Assembly: GCA_003611955.1 (NCBI GenBank)
Contig: RAZE01000031.1
Span: 1-34,217 of the forward strand
DNA: 34,217 bases
Reading direction: 5' to 3'
Source: a bacterium 1XD8-76
Lineage (GTDB): Bacteria > Bacillota > Clostridia > Lachnospirales > Lachnospiraceae
Positions within the stretch are counted from its first letter, which is position 1; every line of letters starts with the position of its first letter. Both the position numbers and the translations under genes were made by a program. Below are positions 6,936 through 15,292 of this stretch, in pieces. The notes beneath the pieces are model-generated. The model was not told the origin of the DNA and did not search any database. It saw only the letters and a program-made list of their open reading frames with translations.

Positions 6936-7684
6936 TGGCATTGTGGAAGGCGGAATATCAAAAAACAAGAGGGAGGCACCTGATGATGCTTGTGTTCGCC
7001 ATGTCGGCGGCAGGTCTCATATGGGCATTGAGCGGAAAACTGAGTGAGGACGCCATCGCAAAGGGATGGTATATGCTGCTGTATCAGATGCCCCTCATCA
7101 ACGAACTGATTCTTCCGATGACGGCGATGCTTATCGCCTCCCGCCTGGGCGACCTGGAGCATAAAAACGGTATGATGAAGCAGCTCTGCTGCGTGGCGGA
7201 GCGGGGAAAGCTGTACGATGTAAAATTGCTCTACGGGCTCACGCTGGTGCTTGCAGGTGCTCTGATACAGTGGTTCGGGATTATTGCCGACGGACTGTTC
7301 CGGCATCATTTCGAGGGGCCGTTTCTCCTGAGAGAATATTTGCTGCTCCTGCTGTTTACGATGGCGCCGACCTCCGCGGTCTATACACTGCTGCACGCGG
7401 CGGCGATGTGCTGCGTCAGGCCTGCCGTGCCCTATATCGTGGGGATTATCGGGGAGTTTGTCGGCCTGCTGTCCATGTTTCTGCCGTACACCTGGCTGAT
7501 AAAGGGGACACCCTGGGGGTATTACGGCGCGTTGATGCTGCTCCGGTTGGAGTACGACAGGGCGACCCGAATTTCCACTTATTTTTACAGGGAGATCGAC
7601 TGGGCGGGATTCGTGGGAATTGTAGTGATAACAATTGTTATTTATATAGTCGGAAGGATTGTCTTCTGCAGGATTGAAAGTTAA
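6932..7684 (+). CDS. Lantibiotic-resistance-type ABC transporter permease (LanE/CprB type)
   Basis: A 250-aa integral membrane protein of the ABC-2 / lantibiotic immunity permease family, with about six hydrophobic segments (for example LMMLVFAMSAAGLIWAL near residues 16-33, LVLAGALIQWFGIIADGLF around 105, LLLLLFTMAPTSAVYTLLHAA near 140, and a last helix near 228-246). The soluble loop DLEHKNGMMKQLCCVAERGKLYDVKLLYG (about 70-100) has the 'E-x-x-x-x-x-x-K-x-L-x-x-x-P-x-x-R-x-x-x-x-x-x-K-x' layout usual for these permeases. It overlaps the ATPase gene by 4 nt and is followed 15 nt later by a second permease. Together they would form a heteromeric exporter. No close symbol can be fixed from sequence. 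Confidence 0.88.
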   Translation: MMALWKAEYQKTRGRHLMMLVFAMSAAGLIWALSGKLSEDAIAKGWYMLLYQMPLINELILPMTAMLIASRLGDLEHKNGMMKQLCCVAERGKLYDVKLLYGLTLVLAGALIQWFGIIADGLFRHHFEGPFLLREYLLLLLFTMAPTSAVYTLLHAAAMCCVRPAVPYIVGIIGEFVGLLSMFLPYTWLIKGTPWGYYGALMLLRLEYDRATRISTYFYREIDWAGFVGIVVITIVIYIVGRIVFCRIES

Positions 7685-7699
7685 AGGAGGAATAAAAAA

Positions 7700-8434
7700 A
7701 TGCTGCTCAAATTATATAAGGCGGAGAGAGTGAAACTGAGACGTTCCCCGATATGGCTGATCTTTATTGTAGTGCCGGCAGTGCCGGCCTTTCTGGGAAC
7801 GGTGAATTATCTGAATAATGTGGCGATACTGACCTCGCAGTGGTACAGTCTCTGGACCCAGCACACGCTGTTTACAAGTTATTTTTTTATGCCGGTTCTG
7901 CTGGGACTCTACTGCAGTTATCTGATGCGTCTGGAAAAGAATAATCATAATTTAACAAAACTTCTGACGCTGCCGATATCCCGAAAAGAATTGTTTCTGG
8001 TGAAGGTGTTGTCGGCGGGAAAGATTATTTTTCTGACGGAACTGTGGATAGGAGTGCTGTTTCTGATCTCCGGAAAACTGATCGGCATGTCAGCAGAGCC
8101 TCCTGTGGCGGAATTGTTTGTCTGGTGCCTGTTCGGAGCTCTCGGAGGGCTTGTCATGGCGGCGATCCAGCTGATCCTTTCCCTGCTGTGCGACAGCTTT
8201 GCACTGCCGGTCGGCATATCCTTCGTGGGCGGCCTCACCGGACTTATCGCCATGGCGAAAGCCGGATACGGACATATCTATCCCTACTCCCTGTTGGCTT
8301 ACGGCATGGTCGCCAACAACAACACACAGCAGCTCACCGCGGAGGGATATCCGCAGTTCATAGTGGTCTGTATATGGTATATAGCGGTTTTCACGGTGAT
8401 CGGCGCCGTGATAATGGAGAAGAAGGAGGTCTGA
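7700..8434 (+). CDS. Lantibiotic-resistance-type ABC transporter permease (LanG/CprC type)
   Basis: A 244-aa membrane protein, second permease of the exporter. It has about six membrane segments, the first at residues 18-38 (IWLIFIVVPAVPAFLGTV) and the last at 219-238. The loop MRLEKNNHNLTKLLTLPISRKELFLVKVLSAGK (about 74-106) is the classic LanE/LanG/BcrB signature ('E-x-x-x-x-x-K-x-L-L-x-L-P-I-S-R-x-x-x-x-x-K'). A strong ribosome site, AAAGGAGG, precedes ATG 7700. Its stop codon lies inside a 14-bp stem-loop (8421-8452). This LanFEG-like trio with its own two-component system resembles C. difficile cprABC-cprRK, which protects against lantibiotics; with no bacteriocin genes nearby it is probably a stand-alone resistance module. 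Confidence 0.88.
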   Translation: MLLKLYKAERVKLRRSPIWLIFIVVPAVPAFLGTVNYLNNVAILTSQWYSLWTQHTLFTSYFFMPVLLGLYCSYLMRLEKNNHNLTKLLTLPISRKELFLVKVLSAGKIIFLTELWIGVLFLISGKLIGMSAEPPVAELFVWCLFGALGGLVMAAIQLILSLLCDSFALPVGISFVGGLTGLIAMAKAGYGHIYPYSLLAYGMVANNNTQQLTAEGYPQFIVVCIWYIAVFTVIGAVIMEKKEV

Positions 8435-8452
8435 CCGATCAGACCTCCTTCT
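8421..8452 (+). terminator. Perfect 14-bp stem-loop at the end of the exporter operon
   Basis: AGAAGGAGGTCTGA (8421-8434) is fully complementary to TCAGACCTCCTTCT (8439-8452) with loop CCGA. The upstream arm includes the TGA stop of the second permease. It is followed by A-rich rather than U-rich RNA on the plus strand, so it may act as a 3'-end stabiliser or a weak terminator. It is separate from the minus-strand terminator next to it. Confidence 0.6.
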
Positions 8453-8474
8453 AAAAATAAAAGGCGTTCGCCTT
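8453..8474 (-). terminator. Rho-independent terminator of the activase-related gene
   Basis: On the minus strand a short GC-rich palindrome (AAGGCG at 8474-8469, CGCCTT at 8466-8461) is followed by TTATTTTT (8460-8453). It begins 10 nt after the stop of the large gene. Compact but of standard form. Confidence 0.65.
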
Positions 8475-8483
8475 CACAACGGT

Positions 8484-11400
8484 TCACTCCAGATTTTTGT
8501 ACGCCGTGGACAGCATCAGCTTGATCCGGTTCAGCTGGTTTACCTCGCTGGCTCCCGGATCGTAGTCGATCGCCACGATATTGGATTGCGGATAGCGTTT
8601 CCGGATCTCCTTGATCACACCCTTGCCGACCACATGGTTCGGCAGGCATCCGAAGGGCTGACAGCAGACGATATTGGCCACACCGCACTGGATCAGTTCG
8701 ATCATCTCCCCGGTCAGGAACCACCCTTCGCCGGTCTGGTTGCCGATATTTACGATGGGTTCGGCGTACTCTACCAGCTTGTAGATGCTGACAGGGGGGT
8801 GGAAATGACTGCTCTGCGCCAGAGCTTTGGCAGCGCTGGCCCGCAGAAATTCCAGGGCGCGGATGCCGAGGCGGCACAGGCGGGCCGCTTTTTTGCTGGT
8901 ACCCAGATAATCCGCCTTGTAGATCTGGTTGTAGAAGCAGTAGAGCATGAAGTCCAGCAGGTCCGGACAGACCGCTTCGGCGCCCTCCGCCTCCAGGAGT
9001 TCCACCAGATGATTGTTGGCCACCGGGGCGAACTTCACAAGAATCTCGCCCACGATCCCGACTTTCGGTTTTTTTGCGTCCACCAGAGGGAGTGAGTCAA
9101 ACTCTTCGACGATCTGACGGCACATCCTGCGGAATTTAAAGAAATTCAGATGTTTTCCAGTCAGGAAGGAGACGCAGCGCGCCTTCCATTTTTCGTGCAG
9201 AGCGTCGGCCGAGCCGGGATCTTTTTCGTAGGGCCTCGTGGCGTAGAGACAGCGCATGAAAATATCGCCGAACACTGCGCCGAAGGCGACGTGGATCAGA
9301 AGATCCGCGTTGATGTGGAACCCCGGGTTTGTCTCAATACCGCCCAGATTCAGGGAGATAACCGGAATCTGGGACATTCCCGCTTTCTCCAGAGCCCGAC
9401 GGATGAAACCGATATAGTTGGTGGCACGGCAGCCGCCGCCGGTCTGCGACATGATGACTGCCGTGCGATTTAAGTCGTATTTGCCCGAATGCAGGGCGTC
9501 CATGATCTGGCCCACCACGATCAGGGAAGGATAACAGGCGTCATTATTTACATATTTCAGTCCCATGTCCACCGCGTGCCGGTTGTCGTTGCCGAGCACT
9601 TCAAAGTTGTAGCCGCAGGCATTGAAAGCGGGCTGCAGCAGATCAAAGTGGATCGGCGACATCTGGGGACAGAGGATCGTATAATTTTTCCGCATCTCTT
9701 CCGTGAAAGAAATCTTTTCGATGGAGGAGGGGCGGATGGTCCGCTTCATATTCCGCATCTCGCGCACCCGGAGGGCGGAGAGGAGAGAGCGTATACGGAT
9801 CCTCGCGGCGCCCAGGTTGTTGACCTCATCGATTTTCAGGCAGGTGTAGATCTTGTCGGAGCCGGAGAGGATATCGTTCACCTGATCCGTGGTGACAGCG
9901 TCCAGTCCGCAGCCGAATGAATTTAGCTGAATCAGATCAAGGTCCTCCCTTGTCTTCACAAAACTTGCCGCCGCGTACAGTCTGGAATGGTACATCCACT
10001 GGTCGGAGACGATCAGCGGGCGTTCCGGTTTTGCCAGATGGCAGATCGAATCCTCGGTGAGTACGGCGATATTGTAACTGTTGATCAGCTCCGGAATACC
10101 GTGGTTGATCTCCGGGTCAATGTGATAGGGCCGTCCCGCGAGAACGATTCCCCGCGTCTGATGTTCTTCTATCCATCCAAGGACTTCCTCCCCTTTCTTT
10201 CGGATATCCTCCCTGGCGGCATCCTGTTCGGCCCACGCCAGATCCACCGCCGCCTGGATCTCTTCCTCGGGAAGGTCGGAGAACTCCCGGACAAGCGCCT
10301 GTTTCACGGTTTCCGCCGATTCAAAGTTCATGAAAGGATTGCGGAATGTGATTTTTTCTCTGGCGATCTCCTCCACATTGTTCTTGATATTTTCCGAGTA
10401 GGAGGTGACGATCGGGCAGTTGTAGTGGTTGTTGGCGTCCTCAAACTCCCTGCGCTCATAAAACAGAGCGGGATAGAAAATAAAGCGGATCCCCTGTCGG
10501 ATCAGCCAGGAGACATGCCCGTGGGCAAGTTTGGCCGGGTAACATTCCGACTCACTGGGGATGGATTCAATGCCCAGCTCATAGATCTTATGGGTGGAGC
10601 TGGGGGAGAGAACGACCGAGTAGCCCAGCTCCGTAAAGAAAGTGAACCAGAAAGGGTAGTTCTCGTACATATTTAACACCCGGGGAATACCCACCTTGCC
10701 CCGTTTTGCCTCGTCTGCCGGCAGCGGCTCATAGTGATGGAAAAGCCGCTCGAGCTTGTATTCGTAGAGGTTTGGAATATTGTTCTCATTTTTCTGCTTT
10801 CCGAGTCCGCGCTCACATCGGTTGCCGGAGATATACTGGCGGCCCCCGGAAAAACGGTTGATAGTCAGACGGCAGTTGTTGGTACACCCCTTGCACTTGG
10901 CCATGGTGGTCGTAAACTGCAGTTCGTTGATCTTTTCGATGGTGAGCATGGTGGTCTGATAATCTTTTTCCATGCCGTAGCGTTCCCTGGCGATCAGGGC
11001 GCTGCCGAAGGCGCCCATGATACCGGCGATGTCCGGGCGGATGGCATTGCAGTCCGCGATTTTCTCAAAACTGCGCAGCACGGCATCGTTGTAGAAAGTA
11101 CCTCCCTGTACGACGATATTTCGCCCGAGTTCTTCCGCGGAAGATACCTTGATCACTTTGAACAGGGCATTTTTGATGACCGAGTAGGCCAGTCCCGCGG
11201 AGATATCGTTGACGGAAGCCCCCTCCTTCTGGGCCTGTTTCACCTTGGAATTCATAAACACGGTACAGCGTGTGCCGAGGTCGATGGGATGCTTTGCAAA
11301 CAGCGCCGCCTGGGCGAAGTCCTCCACACTGTAGTTCAGGGATTTAGCGAAAGTCTCGATAAAGGAGCCGCAGCCGGAGGAGCAGGCCTCGTTGAGCTGC

Positions 11401-12719
11401 ACGGAGTCCACCGTCTGATTCCTGATCTTGATGCACTTCATGTCCTGTCCGCCGATATCCAGGATGCAGTCCACGGAAGGATCAAAGAAGGCGGCGGCGT
11501 AGTAGTGCGCCACGGTCTCCACCTCGCCGTCGTCCAGAAGGAAAGCGGCCTTCAACAGCGCTTCCCCATAGCCGGTGGAACAGGAGCGGACGATCTTTGC
11601 CCCTTCCGGCAGCAGACCGTAAATCTCCTGAATGGAACGGATCGCTGTCTTCAGAGGGCTGCCGTTGTTGTTGCTGTAAAAAGAGTACAGAAGCTGACCG
11701 TCCTCCCCTACGAGAGCGGTCTTTGTGGTGGTGGAGCCGGCGTCGATGCCGAGGTAACAGTTCCCCTGATAGGTGGCGAGCTCCCCCTTTCTCACGGTAG
11801 TATTTTCGTGGCGGGATCGGAACGCGTCGTACTCTTCTTCGGAGGCGAACAGAGGGTCCATCCTTGCCACTTCAAATTCCATCCGGATACCGCAGGACAG
11901 CTTCTCTATCATGGCCGAGAGAGTAACGGAGATTTCCTCTCTGGCGTTCAGGGCGGAGCCCATGGCCGCGAAGAGATGGGAGTGTTCCAGTGCTATGGTG
12001 TGTTCCTCGTCCAGTTTTAGGGTGCGGACGAAGGCGGCTTTCAGCTCGGACAGAAAGTGGAGCGGCCCGCCTAAAAATGCCACATGCCCGCGGATAGGTT
12101 TTCCGCAGGCAAGGCCGGAGATCGTCTGGTTTACCACCGCCTGAAAGATGGAGGCGGACAGATCTTCCTGTGTAGCGCCCTCATTGATCAGAGGCTGGAT
12201 ATCGGATTTAGCGAACACGCCGCAGCGGGCGGCGATGGTGTAGAGGGACTGATAATGTTTGGCGTACTCGTTCAGTCCGGAGGCGTCCGTCTGCAGAAGG
12301 GAAGCCATCTGGTCGATAAAGGAACCGGTGCCGCCGGCGCAGATGCCGTTCATGCGCTGTTCCACGTTGCCGCCCTCGAAATAGATGATCTTCGCGTCCT
12401 CTCCGCCGAGTTCGATCGCCACGTCGGTTTTGGGGGCGAAAGTCTGCAGAGAAGTGGATACCGCTATCACTTCCTGCACAAAGGGGACGCCCAGATGATT
12501 GGCTAACGTCAGTCCGCCGGAGCCGGTGATCATCGGATGAATCGTCAGATCCCCCAGGGAGGACGACGCTTTCTTCAAAAGGTCCGCCAGAGTTTCCTGA
12601 ATATTGGCAAAATGCCGCTTATAGTCGGCAAATAAAAGAGTATGTTTATCGTCCAGCACAGCGATCTTGACCGTGGTGGAGCCGATATCGATACCCAGTG
12701 TATATGTTGAATTGTTCAT
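8484..12719 (-). CDS. 2-hydroxyacyl-CoA dehydratase activase-related protein (BadF/BadG/BcrA/BcrD ATPase family)
   Basis: A 1411-aa cytoplasmic protein. Order of parts: a first ASKHA ATPase of the BcrAD/BadFG family ([13 protein letters not shown] near residue 8, [19 protein letters not shown] with the cysteine used for the [4Fe-4S] cluster in activases); a second copy ([15 protein letters not shown] near 320, [22 protein letters not shown]); a [10 protein letters not shown] cysteine cluster near 610; a DUF2229 region ([35 protein letters not shown]); then a region resembling the dehydratase D component ([29 protein letters not shown]). Activases feed electrons to radical dehydratases, but no dehydratase gene adjoins this one and its exact role is unknown. 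ATG 12719 is chosen because AGGAGTGAG precedes it; the 14 extra upstream codons have no such site. Confidence 0.9.
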   Translation of the reverse strand: MNNSTYTLGIDIGSTTVKIAVLDDKHTLLFADYKRHFANIQETLADLLKKASSSLGDLTIHPMITGSGGLTLANHLGVPFVQEVIAVSTSLQTFAPKTDVAIELGGEDAKIIYFEGGNVEQRMNGICAGGTGSFIDQMASLLQTDASGLNEYAKHYQSLYTIAARCGVFAKSDIQPLINEGATQEDLSASIFQAVVNQTISGLACGKPIRGHVAFLGGPLHFLSELKAAFVRTLKLDEEHTIALEHSHLFAAMGSALNAREEISVTLSAMIEKLSCGIRMEFEVARMDPLFASEEEYDAFRSRHENTTVRKGELATYQGNCYLGIDAGSTTTKTALVGEDGQLLYSFYSNNNGSPLKTAIRSIQEIYGLLPEGAKIVRSCSTGYGEALLKAAFLLDDGEVETVAHYYAAAFFDPSVDCILDIGGQDMKCIKIRNQTVDSVQLNEACSSGCGSFIETFAKSLNYSVEDFAQAALFAKHPIDLGTRCTVFMNSKVKQAQKEGASVNDISAGLAYSVIKNALFKVIKVSSAEELGRNIVVQGGTFYNDAVLRSFEKIADCNAIRPDIAGIMGAFGSALIARERYGMEKDYQTTMLTIEKINELQFTTTMAKCKGCTNNCRLTINRFSGGRQYISGNRCERGLGKQKNENNIPNLYEYKLERLFHHYEPLPADEAKRGKVGIPRVLNMYENYPFWFTFFTELGYSVVLSPSSTHKIYELGIESIPSESECYPAKLAHGHVSWLIRQGIRFIFYPALFYERREFEDANNHYNCPIVTSYSENIKNNVEEIAREKITFRNPFMNFESAETVKQALVREFSDLPEEEIQAAVDLAWAEQDAAREDIRKKGEEVLGWIEEHQTRGIVLAGRPYHIDPEINHGIPELINSYNIAVLTEDSICHLAKPERPLIVSDQWMYHSRLYAAASFVKTREDLDLIQLNSFGCGLDAVTTDQVNDILSGSDKIYTCLKIDEVNNLGAARIRIRSLLSALRVREMRNMKRTIRPSSIEKISFTEEMRKNYTILCPQMSPIHFDLLQPAFNACGYNFEVLGNDNRHAVDMGLKYVNNDACYPSLIVVGQIMDALHSGKYDLNRTAVIMSQTGGGCRATNYIGFIRRALEKAGMSQIPVISLNLGGIETNPGFHINADLLIHVAFGAVFGDIFMRCLYATRPYEKDPGSADALHEKWKARCVSFLTGKHLNFFKFRRMCRQIVEEFDSLPLVDAKKPKVGIVGEILVKFAPVANNHLVELLEAEGAEAVCPDLLDFMLYCFYNQIYKADYLGTSKKAARLCRLGIRALEFLRASAAKALAQSSHFHPPVSIYKLVEYAEPIVNIGNQTGEGWFLTGEMIELIQCGVANIVCCQPFGCLPNHVVGKGVIKEIRKRYPQSNIVAIDYDPGASEVNQLNRIKLMLSTAYKNLE

Positions 12720-12756
12720 AAAATTTCTCACTCCTGTCATGCAAAAAAGAGTTTTT

Positions 12757-12794
12757 GACATTCCCAGACATTATACGACATTCTTTTGGACATT
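12757..12794 (-). repeat. Four phased GACATT/AATGTC repeats over the activase promoter
   Basis: GACATT occurs on the plus strand at 12757, 12767, 12777 and 12789, that is at 10, 10 and 12 bp steps, about one helical turn each. On the coding (minus) strand these read AATGTC four times, spanning from the spacer past the -10 of the promoter. The phasing and position suggest an operator for a protein binding one DNA face. Confidence 0.6.
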
Positions 12795-12798
12795 TCAA
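12770..12798 (-). promoter_or_regulatory. Promoter of the activase-related gene
   Basis: Minus strand: -35 TTGAAA (12798-12793), 17-bp spacer, -10 TATAAT (12775-12770), a near-consensus housekeeping promoter. The start codon is about 50 nt beyond the -10. It is overlaid by the AATGTC repeats. Confidence 0.75.
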
Positions 12799-12880
12799 CG
12801 TACTAAAAATGAGAAATAATTAAAAATTAATAACAGTTATGGAAATTATATTAAATTGCGGAAGAAGCGATGCTTCACGG

Positions 12881-12909
12881 TTTACTTTTTTTCTCTGAAA
12901 TGGTATTAT
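12881..12909 (+). promoter_or_regulatory. Promoter of the rhomboid-like / sigma-like operon
   Basis: -35 TTTACT (12881-12886), 17-bp spacer, extended -10 TGGTATTAT with hexamer TATTAT at 12904-12909. Expected start of RNA is near 12916, leaving a leader of about 70 nt. Confidence 0.6.
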
Positions 12910-12911
12910 GG

Positions 12912-12954
12912 TTGCGAAATGTTTTTTGCAGATAACGGAAAGAGTATTTCGCAA
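12912..12954 (+). promoter_or_regulatory. Inverted repeat in the leader of the rhomboid-like gene
   Basis: TTGCGAAAT (12912-12920) and ATTTCGCAA (12946-12954) form a perfect 9-bp inverted repeat, extendable by G-U pairs on both sides, around a 25-nt loop. It starts at about the transcription start, so it could be an operator or an mRNA hairpin. Confidence 0.5.
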
Positions 12955-12984
12955 TTGTGTGAGGAGAAAAAGAGGAAAATAAAC

Positions 12985-13824
12985 ATGCAGAATTTTGTCA
13001 AAAATATGGAAAAGAAGTTTGGCAGATACGCGATACCGGATCTGATCAATTACTTTATCATCTTCTATGTGGCGTCCACGATCATCAGCCTGTTTATGCC
13101 GGAGCTTTATTACTACTTTCTGGCGCTTGATTTTGAGAGGATCATGCACGGCCAGGTCTGGAGGCTTTTTACTTTCATACTGGCTCCCGCTTCGCTGGAC
13201 GGCTTTTTCGGTATTTTATTTTTTATTATCACGGTTCATATCTACTATCTGTTCGGGCACTCGCTGGAGAATCTTTGGGGCGCTTTCCGGTTTAACCTGT
13301 ACTTTATCGGCGGGATCGTTCTGACGGTTCTGGCGGAACTGATTCTGTTTATCACCGTGGGGCAGAGCGCCTATTACGGCGGTATGAGTTATCTTTACCA
13401 GTCGATGTTTTTTGCCTTCTGTGTGCTGTTTCCGGAGGAACAGTTTTTGATCTATTTTGTATTTCCGCTCAAGGCGAAAGTGCTGGCAGTCCTGGATGCC
13501 ATACTGCTGGCAGTGAACATGATACAGTATCTGGTGGAGGGAGAGTATCCCTACTGTGTGGCGATCGTGGTGGCCATGCTGAATTTCCTGATATTCTTCT
13601 ACGCCTACAAAGGGTTGGACAGATTCAGCCCGAGGCAGGTGAAGAGGCGGAAAGATTTTAAGAGGCAGACGATGCGGCCCCAGGGAGTGACAAAGCATCA
13701 GTGTGCGATCTGCGGCAGAAACGAGGCCACAAATCCGGAACTGTCGTTCCGCTTCTGTTCCAAGTGCAACGGAAATTATGAGTACTGTGAGGAACATCTC
13801 TTCACCCACCAACATGTGAAGTGA
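12985..13824 (+). CDS. Rhomboid-fold membrane protein with C-terminal zinc-finger tail, probably not a protease
   Basis: A 279-aa protein with six likely membrane helices (about 21-45, 72-94, 102-124, 134-150, 155-178, 188-207). Rhomboid landmarks are present: the loop-1 Trp-Arg pair in HGQVWRLFTF (W59 R60) and HSLENLWGAFRFNLYF (92-107), matching 'G-x-x-L-E-x-x-W-G-x-x-x-F'. In place of the GxSG active site it has GGMSYLYQ (S135), and the last helix has LNFLIFFYAYKG instead of the H-x-x-G-x-x-x-G histidine motif, so proteolysis is doubtful. The cytoplasmic tail (about 211-279) is basic and then carries CAICG, CSKC, CEEH and HQH (C240, C243, C258, C261, C268, H271), a likely zinc-binding module. 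ATG 12985 is chosen, with GAGGAAAAT before it. A sigma-like gene follows after 19 nt. Confidence 0.75.
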   Translation: MQNFVKNMEKKFGRYAIPDLINYFIIFYVASTIISLFMPELYYYFLALDFERIMHGQVWRLFTFILAPASLDGFFGILFFIITVHIYYLFGHSLENLWGAFRFNLYFIGGIVLTVLAELILFITVGQSAYYGGMSYLYQSMFFAFCVLFPEEQFLIYFVFPLKAKVLAVLDAILLAVNMIQYLVEGEYPYCVAIVVAMLNFLIFFYAYKGLDRFSPRQVKRRKDFKRQTMRPQGVTKHQCAICGRNEATNPELSFRFCSKCNGNYEYCEEHLFTHQHVK

Positions 13825-13843
13825 AGACAGGGAGGGGGAGAGT

Positions 13844-14581
13844 ATGGACAGAGAGATTCAGTTTGCGAAGGCGCTGGAGAAAGTAAAGAAGCTGGGACGT
13901 CTGCAGGGGAACAGTATCCGTAAGGAGCAGGTGCGGGAAGCTTTCGCGGAGCTTTCCCTGGATGAGGCGCAGCTGGCGCTGGTGTATGATTATCTGGAGA
14001 AACATCAGATTGGCGTGGACAAAAAGGCCGAAGCGCAGACGATGCTGTCGGAGGAGGAGACAGATTATCTGCAGGAATATCTTGAGACCCTGAAAGAACT
14101 GTCGGATATTCCGGACGGCGAGAGGGAGGCGGTAGTCCTCTCCTCCATGGCGGGAGATCTCTCCGCGCAGAGGAGACTGGTGGAGATCTTTTTGCCGAAG
14201 GTGCCGGAGATGGCAAGGATCTATGTCGGTCAGGGCGTGTATCTGGAGGATCTGATCGGTCAGGGGAACGTGGCGCTCAGCGCCGGCGTCTCGATGCTGG
14301 GGGCGTCGGAGAACGCGGAGGACGCCGAGGGGATGCTGGCGTGGCTTATCATGGATGCGATGGAGAAGCTGATCGAGGAGAGCGCGGAGAGCCGCAGCGC
14401 TGACAGGAAGCTGGAGGACAGAGTCAACCACATCGCGGAGAAGGCGAGGGAACTGGCGGAAGATATGCGGCGGAAGGTGACGATAAAGGAGCTGGCGGAG
14501 GAGACCGGGATTCCGGAGGAGGAGATACGGGATGTGTATCGGGTCAGCGGGTATGTGATCGAGGAACTGGAAGACAAATAA
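13844..14581 (+). CDS. Sigma-70-like protein with regions 1.1, 2 and 3 but no region 4
   Basis: A 245-aa protein. Residues about 25-58 (EQVREAFAELSLDEAQLALVYDYLEKHQIGV) resemble region 1.1 of RpoD. Residues 108-150 (AQRRLVEIFLPKVPEMARIYVGQGVYLEDLIGQGNVALSAGV) match the region 2.1-2.2 core-binding helix. Residues 190-236 (to RKVTIKELAEETGIPEEEIRDVYRVSG) match region 3. The -10 recognition part (the F-S-T-Y-A-x-W-W-I-R-Q-A-I stretch of true sigma factors) is replaced by GMLAWLIMDAMEKLI, and the protein ends before any region 4. It could bind core RNA polymerase without recognising a normal promoter. It is preceded by GGGAGGGGGAG and lies 19 nt after the rhomboid-like gene. Family resemblance is good; function is inference. 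Confidence 0.72.
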   Translation: MDREIQFAKALEKVKKLGRLQGNSIRKEQVREAFAELSLDEAQLALVYDYLEKHQIGVDKKAEAQTMLSEEETDYLQEYLETLKELSDIPDGEREAVVLSSMAGDLSAQRRLVEIFLPKVPEMARIYVGQGVYLEDLIGQGNVALSAGVSMLGASENAEDAEGMLAWLIMDAMEKLIEESAESRSADRKLEDRVNHIAEKARELAEDMRRKVTIKELAEETGIPEEEIRDVYRVSGYVIEELEDK

Positions 14582-14622
14582 AAGGAAAAAGCCCGCACAA
14601 ATTTGGCGGAAAAGGATAACAT

Positions 14623-15111
14623 ATGGCATTTGAGTCATTGAGAAAAAAAATAGCCGATGGCAGAAAAAACAGAGGAAACAGAAAAGGCGGTCCGGCGGTC
14701 TATGAAGATTTCAAATATATGCTGCAGGATGTCAGCCGCATTTATATTGGGGCGAAATATACCTACAGGGAGCTGATGGAGAATCCCGAGATGGCTTTCA
14801 AGTTTAAGTCGGTGATAGAGCATTATCTGCTGAAGGAGACGGATCCCGACACATCCATCGAGAGCGATTTTTATTATATGAAGCCGGAGAGCTTCTCCTG
14901 CAGGACGTATGAACAGCTGAAGGTGAAGCTGAAGATCAGTATTCTGACGGACCGACAGGGAAGAGGCGGCAGGATGGAGCGGGTCTACCGGGAGAAGGTC
15001 GTGGAGCTGGAGGAGCTTACGGCAATGCCTCTCGAACAGAAAAAAAGGGACGGAATTGTCGTACAAGAGCTGATTTTGTCGAAACTTGCGCTCGTTTCTT
15101 TTGTGGTTTAG
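14623..15111 (+). CDS. Unrecognised basic protein, third gene of the rhomboid-like / sigma-like operon
   Basis: A 162-aa protein that I do not recognise. It has a very basic N-terminus (residues 5-23, SLRKKIADGRKNRGNRKGG), then a mixed helical and strand region including DFKYMLQDVSRIYIGAKYTYRELMENPEMAFKFKSVIEHYLLKE and YMKPESFSCRTYEQLKVKLKISI. The C-terminus is helical. There is no signal peptide or membrane segment. AAAGGA precedes the ATG and 41 nt separate it from the sigma-like gene, so it is likely co-transcribed. It is followed by a new promoter at 15123. A nucleic-acid or ribosome partner is conceivable from the basic head, but that is a guess. Confidence 0.65.
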   Translation: MAFESLRKKIADGRKNRGNRKGGPAVYEDFKYMLQDVSRIYIGAKYTYRELMENPEMAFKFKSVIEHYLLKETDPDTSIESDFYYMKPESFSCRTYEQLKVKLKISILTDRQGRGGRMERVYREKVVELEELTAMPLEQKKRDGIVVQELILSKLALVSFVV

Positions 15112-15122
15112 GAGAAAAAAGC

Positions 15123-15151
15123 TTGAAAAATGTCGAGAAATCTGGTATTGT
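15123..15151 (+). promoter_or_regulatory. Promoter upstream of a terminated short leader
   Basis: -35 TTGAAA (15123-15128), 17-bp spacer, extended -10 TGGTATTGT with hexamer TATTGT at 15146-15151. It begins 11 nt after the stop of the preceding gene. RNA would start near 15158 and meet a terminator at 15227. Confidence 0.65.
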
Positions 15152-15156
15152 ATAGA

Positions 15157-15268
15157 AAGCGGGAAGATAAAGTCAAAAAAACGAGACTCCTGCGAATAAA
15201 ATTTGGTAAAATTCCCCTTTTACACTGAACAGGTTAGGGTTTGCGCCCTGCCTGTTCTTTTATTTTTT
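15157..15268 (+). ncRNA. Candidate small RNA or attenuated leader
   Basis: The segment between the promoter at 15123-15151 and the terminator at 15227-15268 would give an RNA of about 110 nt. It has no sizeable ORF. Besides the terminator it can form GCGGGA (15159-15164) with TCCTGC (15188-15193). It matches no RNA family I recognise. It could be a free small RNA or an attenuator for the M16C peptidase gene downstream, which also has its own promoter-like element. Confidence 0.4.
15227..15268 (+). terminator. Rho-independent terminator
   Basis: GAACAGG (15227-15233) pairs with CCTGTTC (15251-15257), with an inner AGGG/CCCT pairing around TTTGCG, then TTTTATTTTTT. A strong, standard terminator. 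Confidence 0.85.
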
Positions 15269-15292
15269 GAAAAACGAAATTTGAAATTGAAG

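Noticed and set aside
10734..12020. 428-codon plus-strand frame and many other long frames opposite the activase gene
   Set aside because: They are antisense shadows of the large minus-strand gene, without ribosome sites or recognisable domains.
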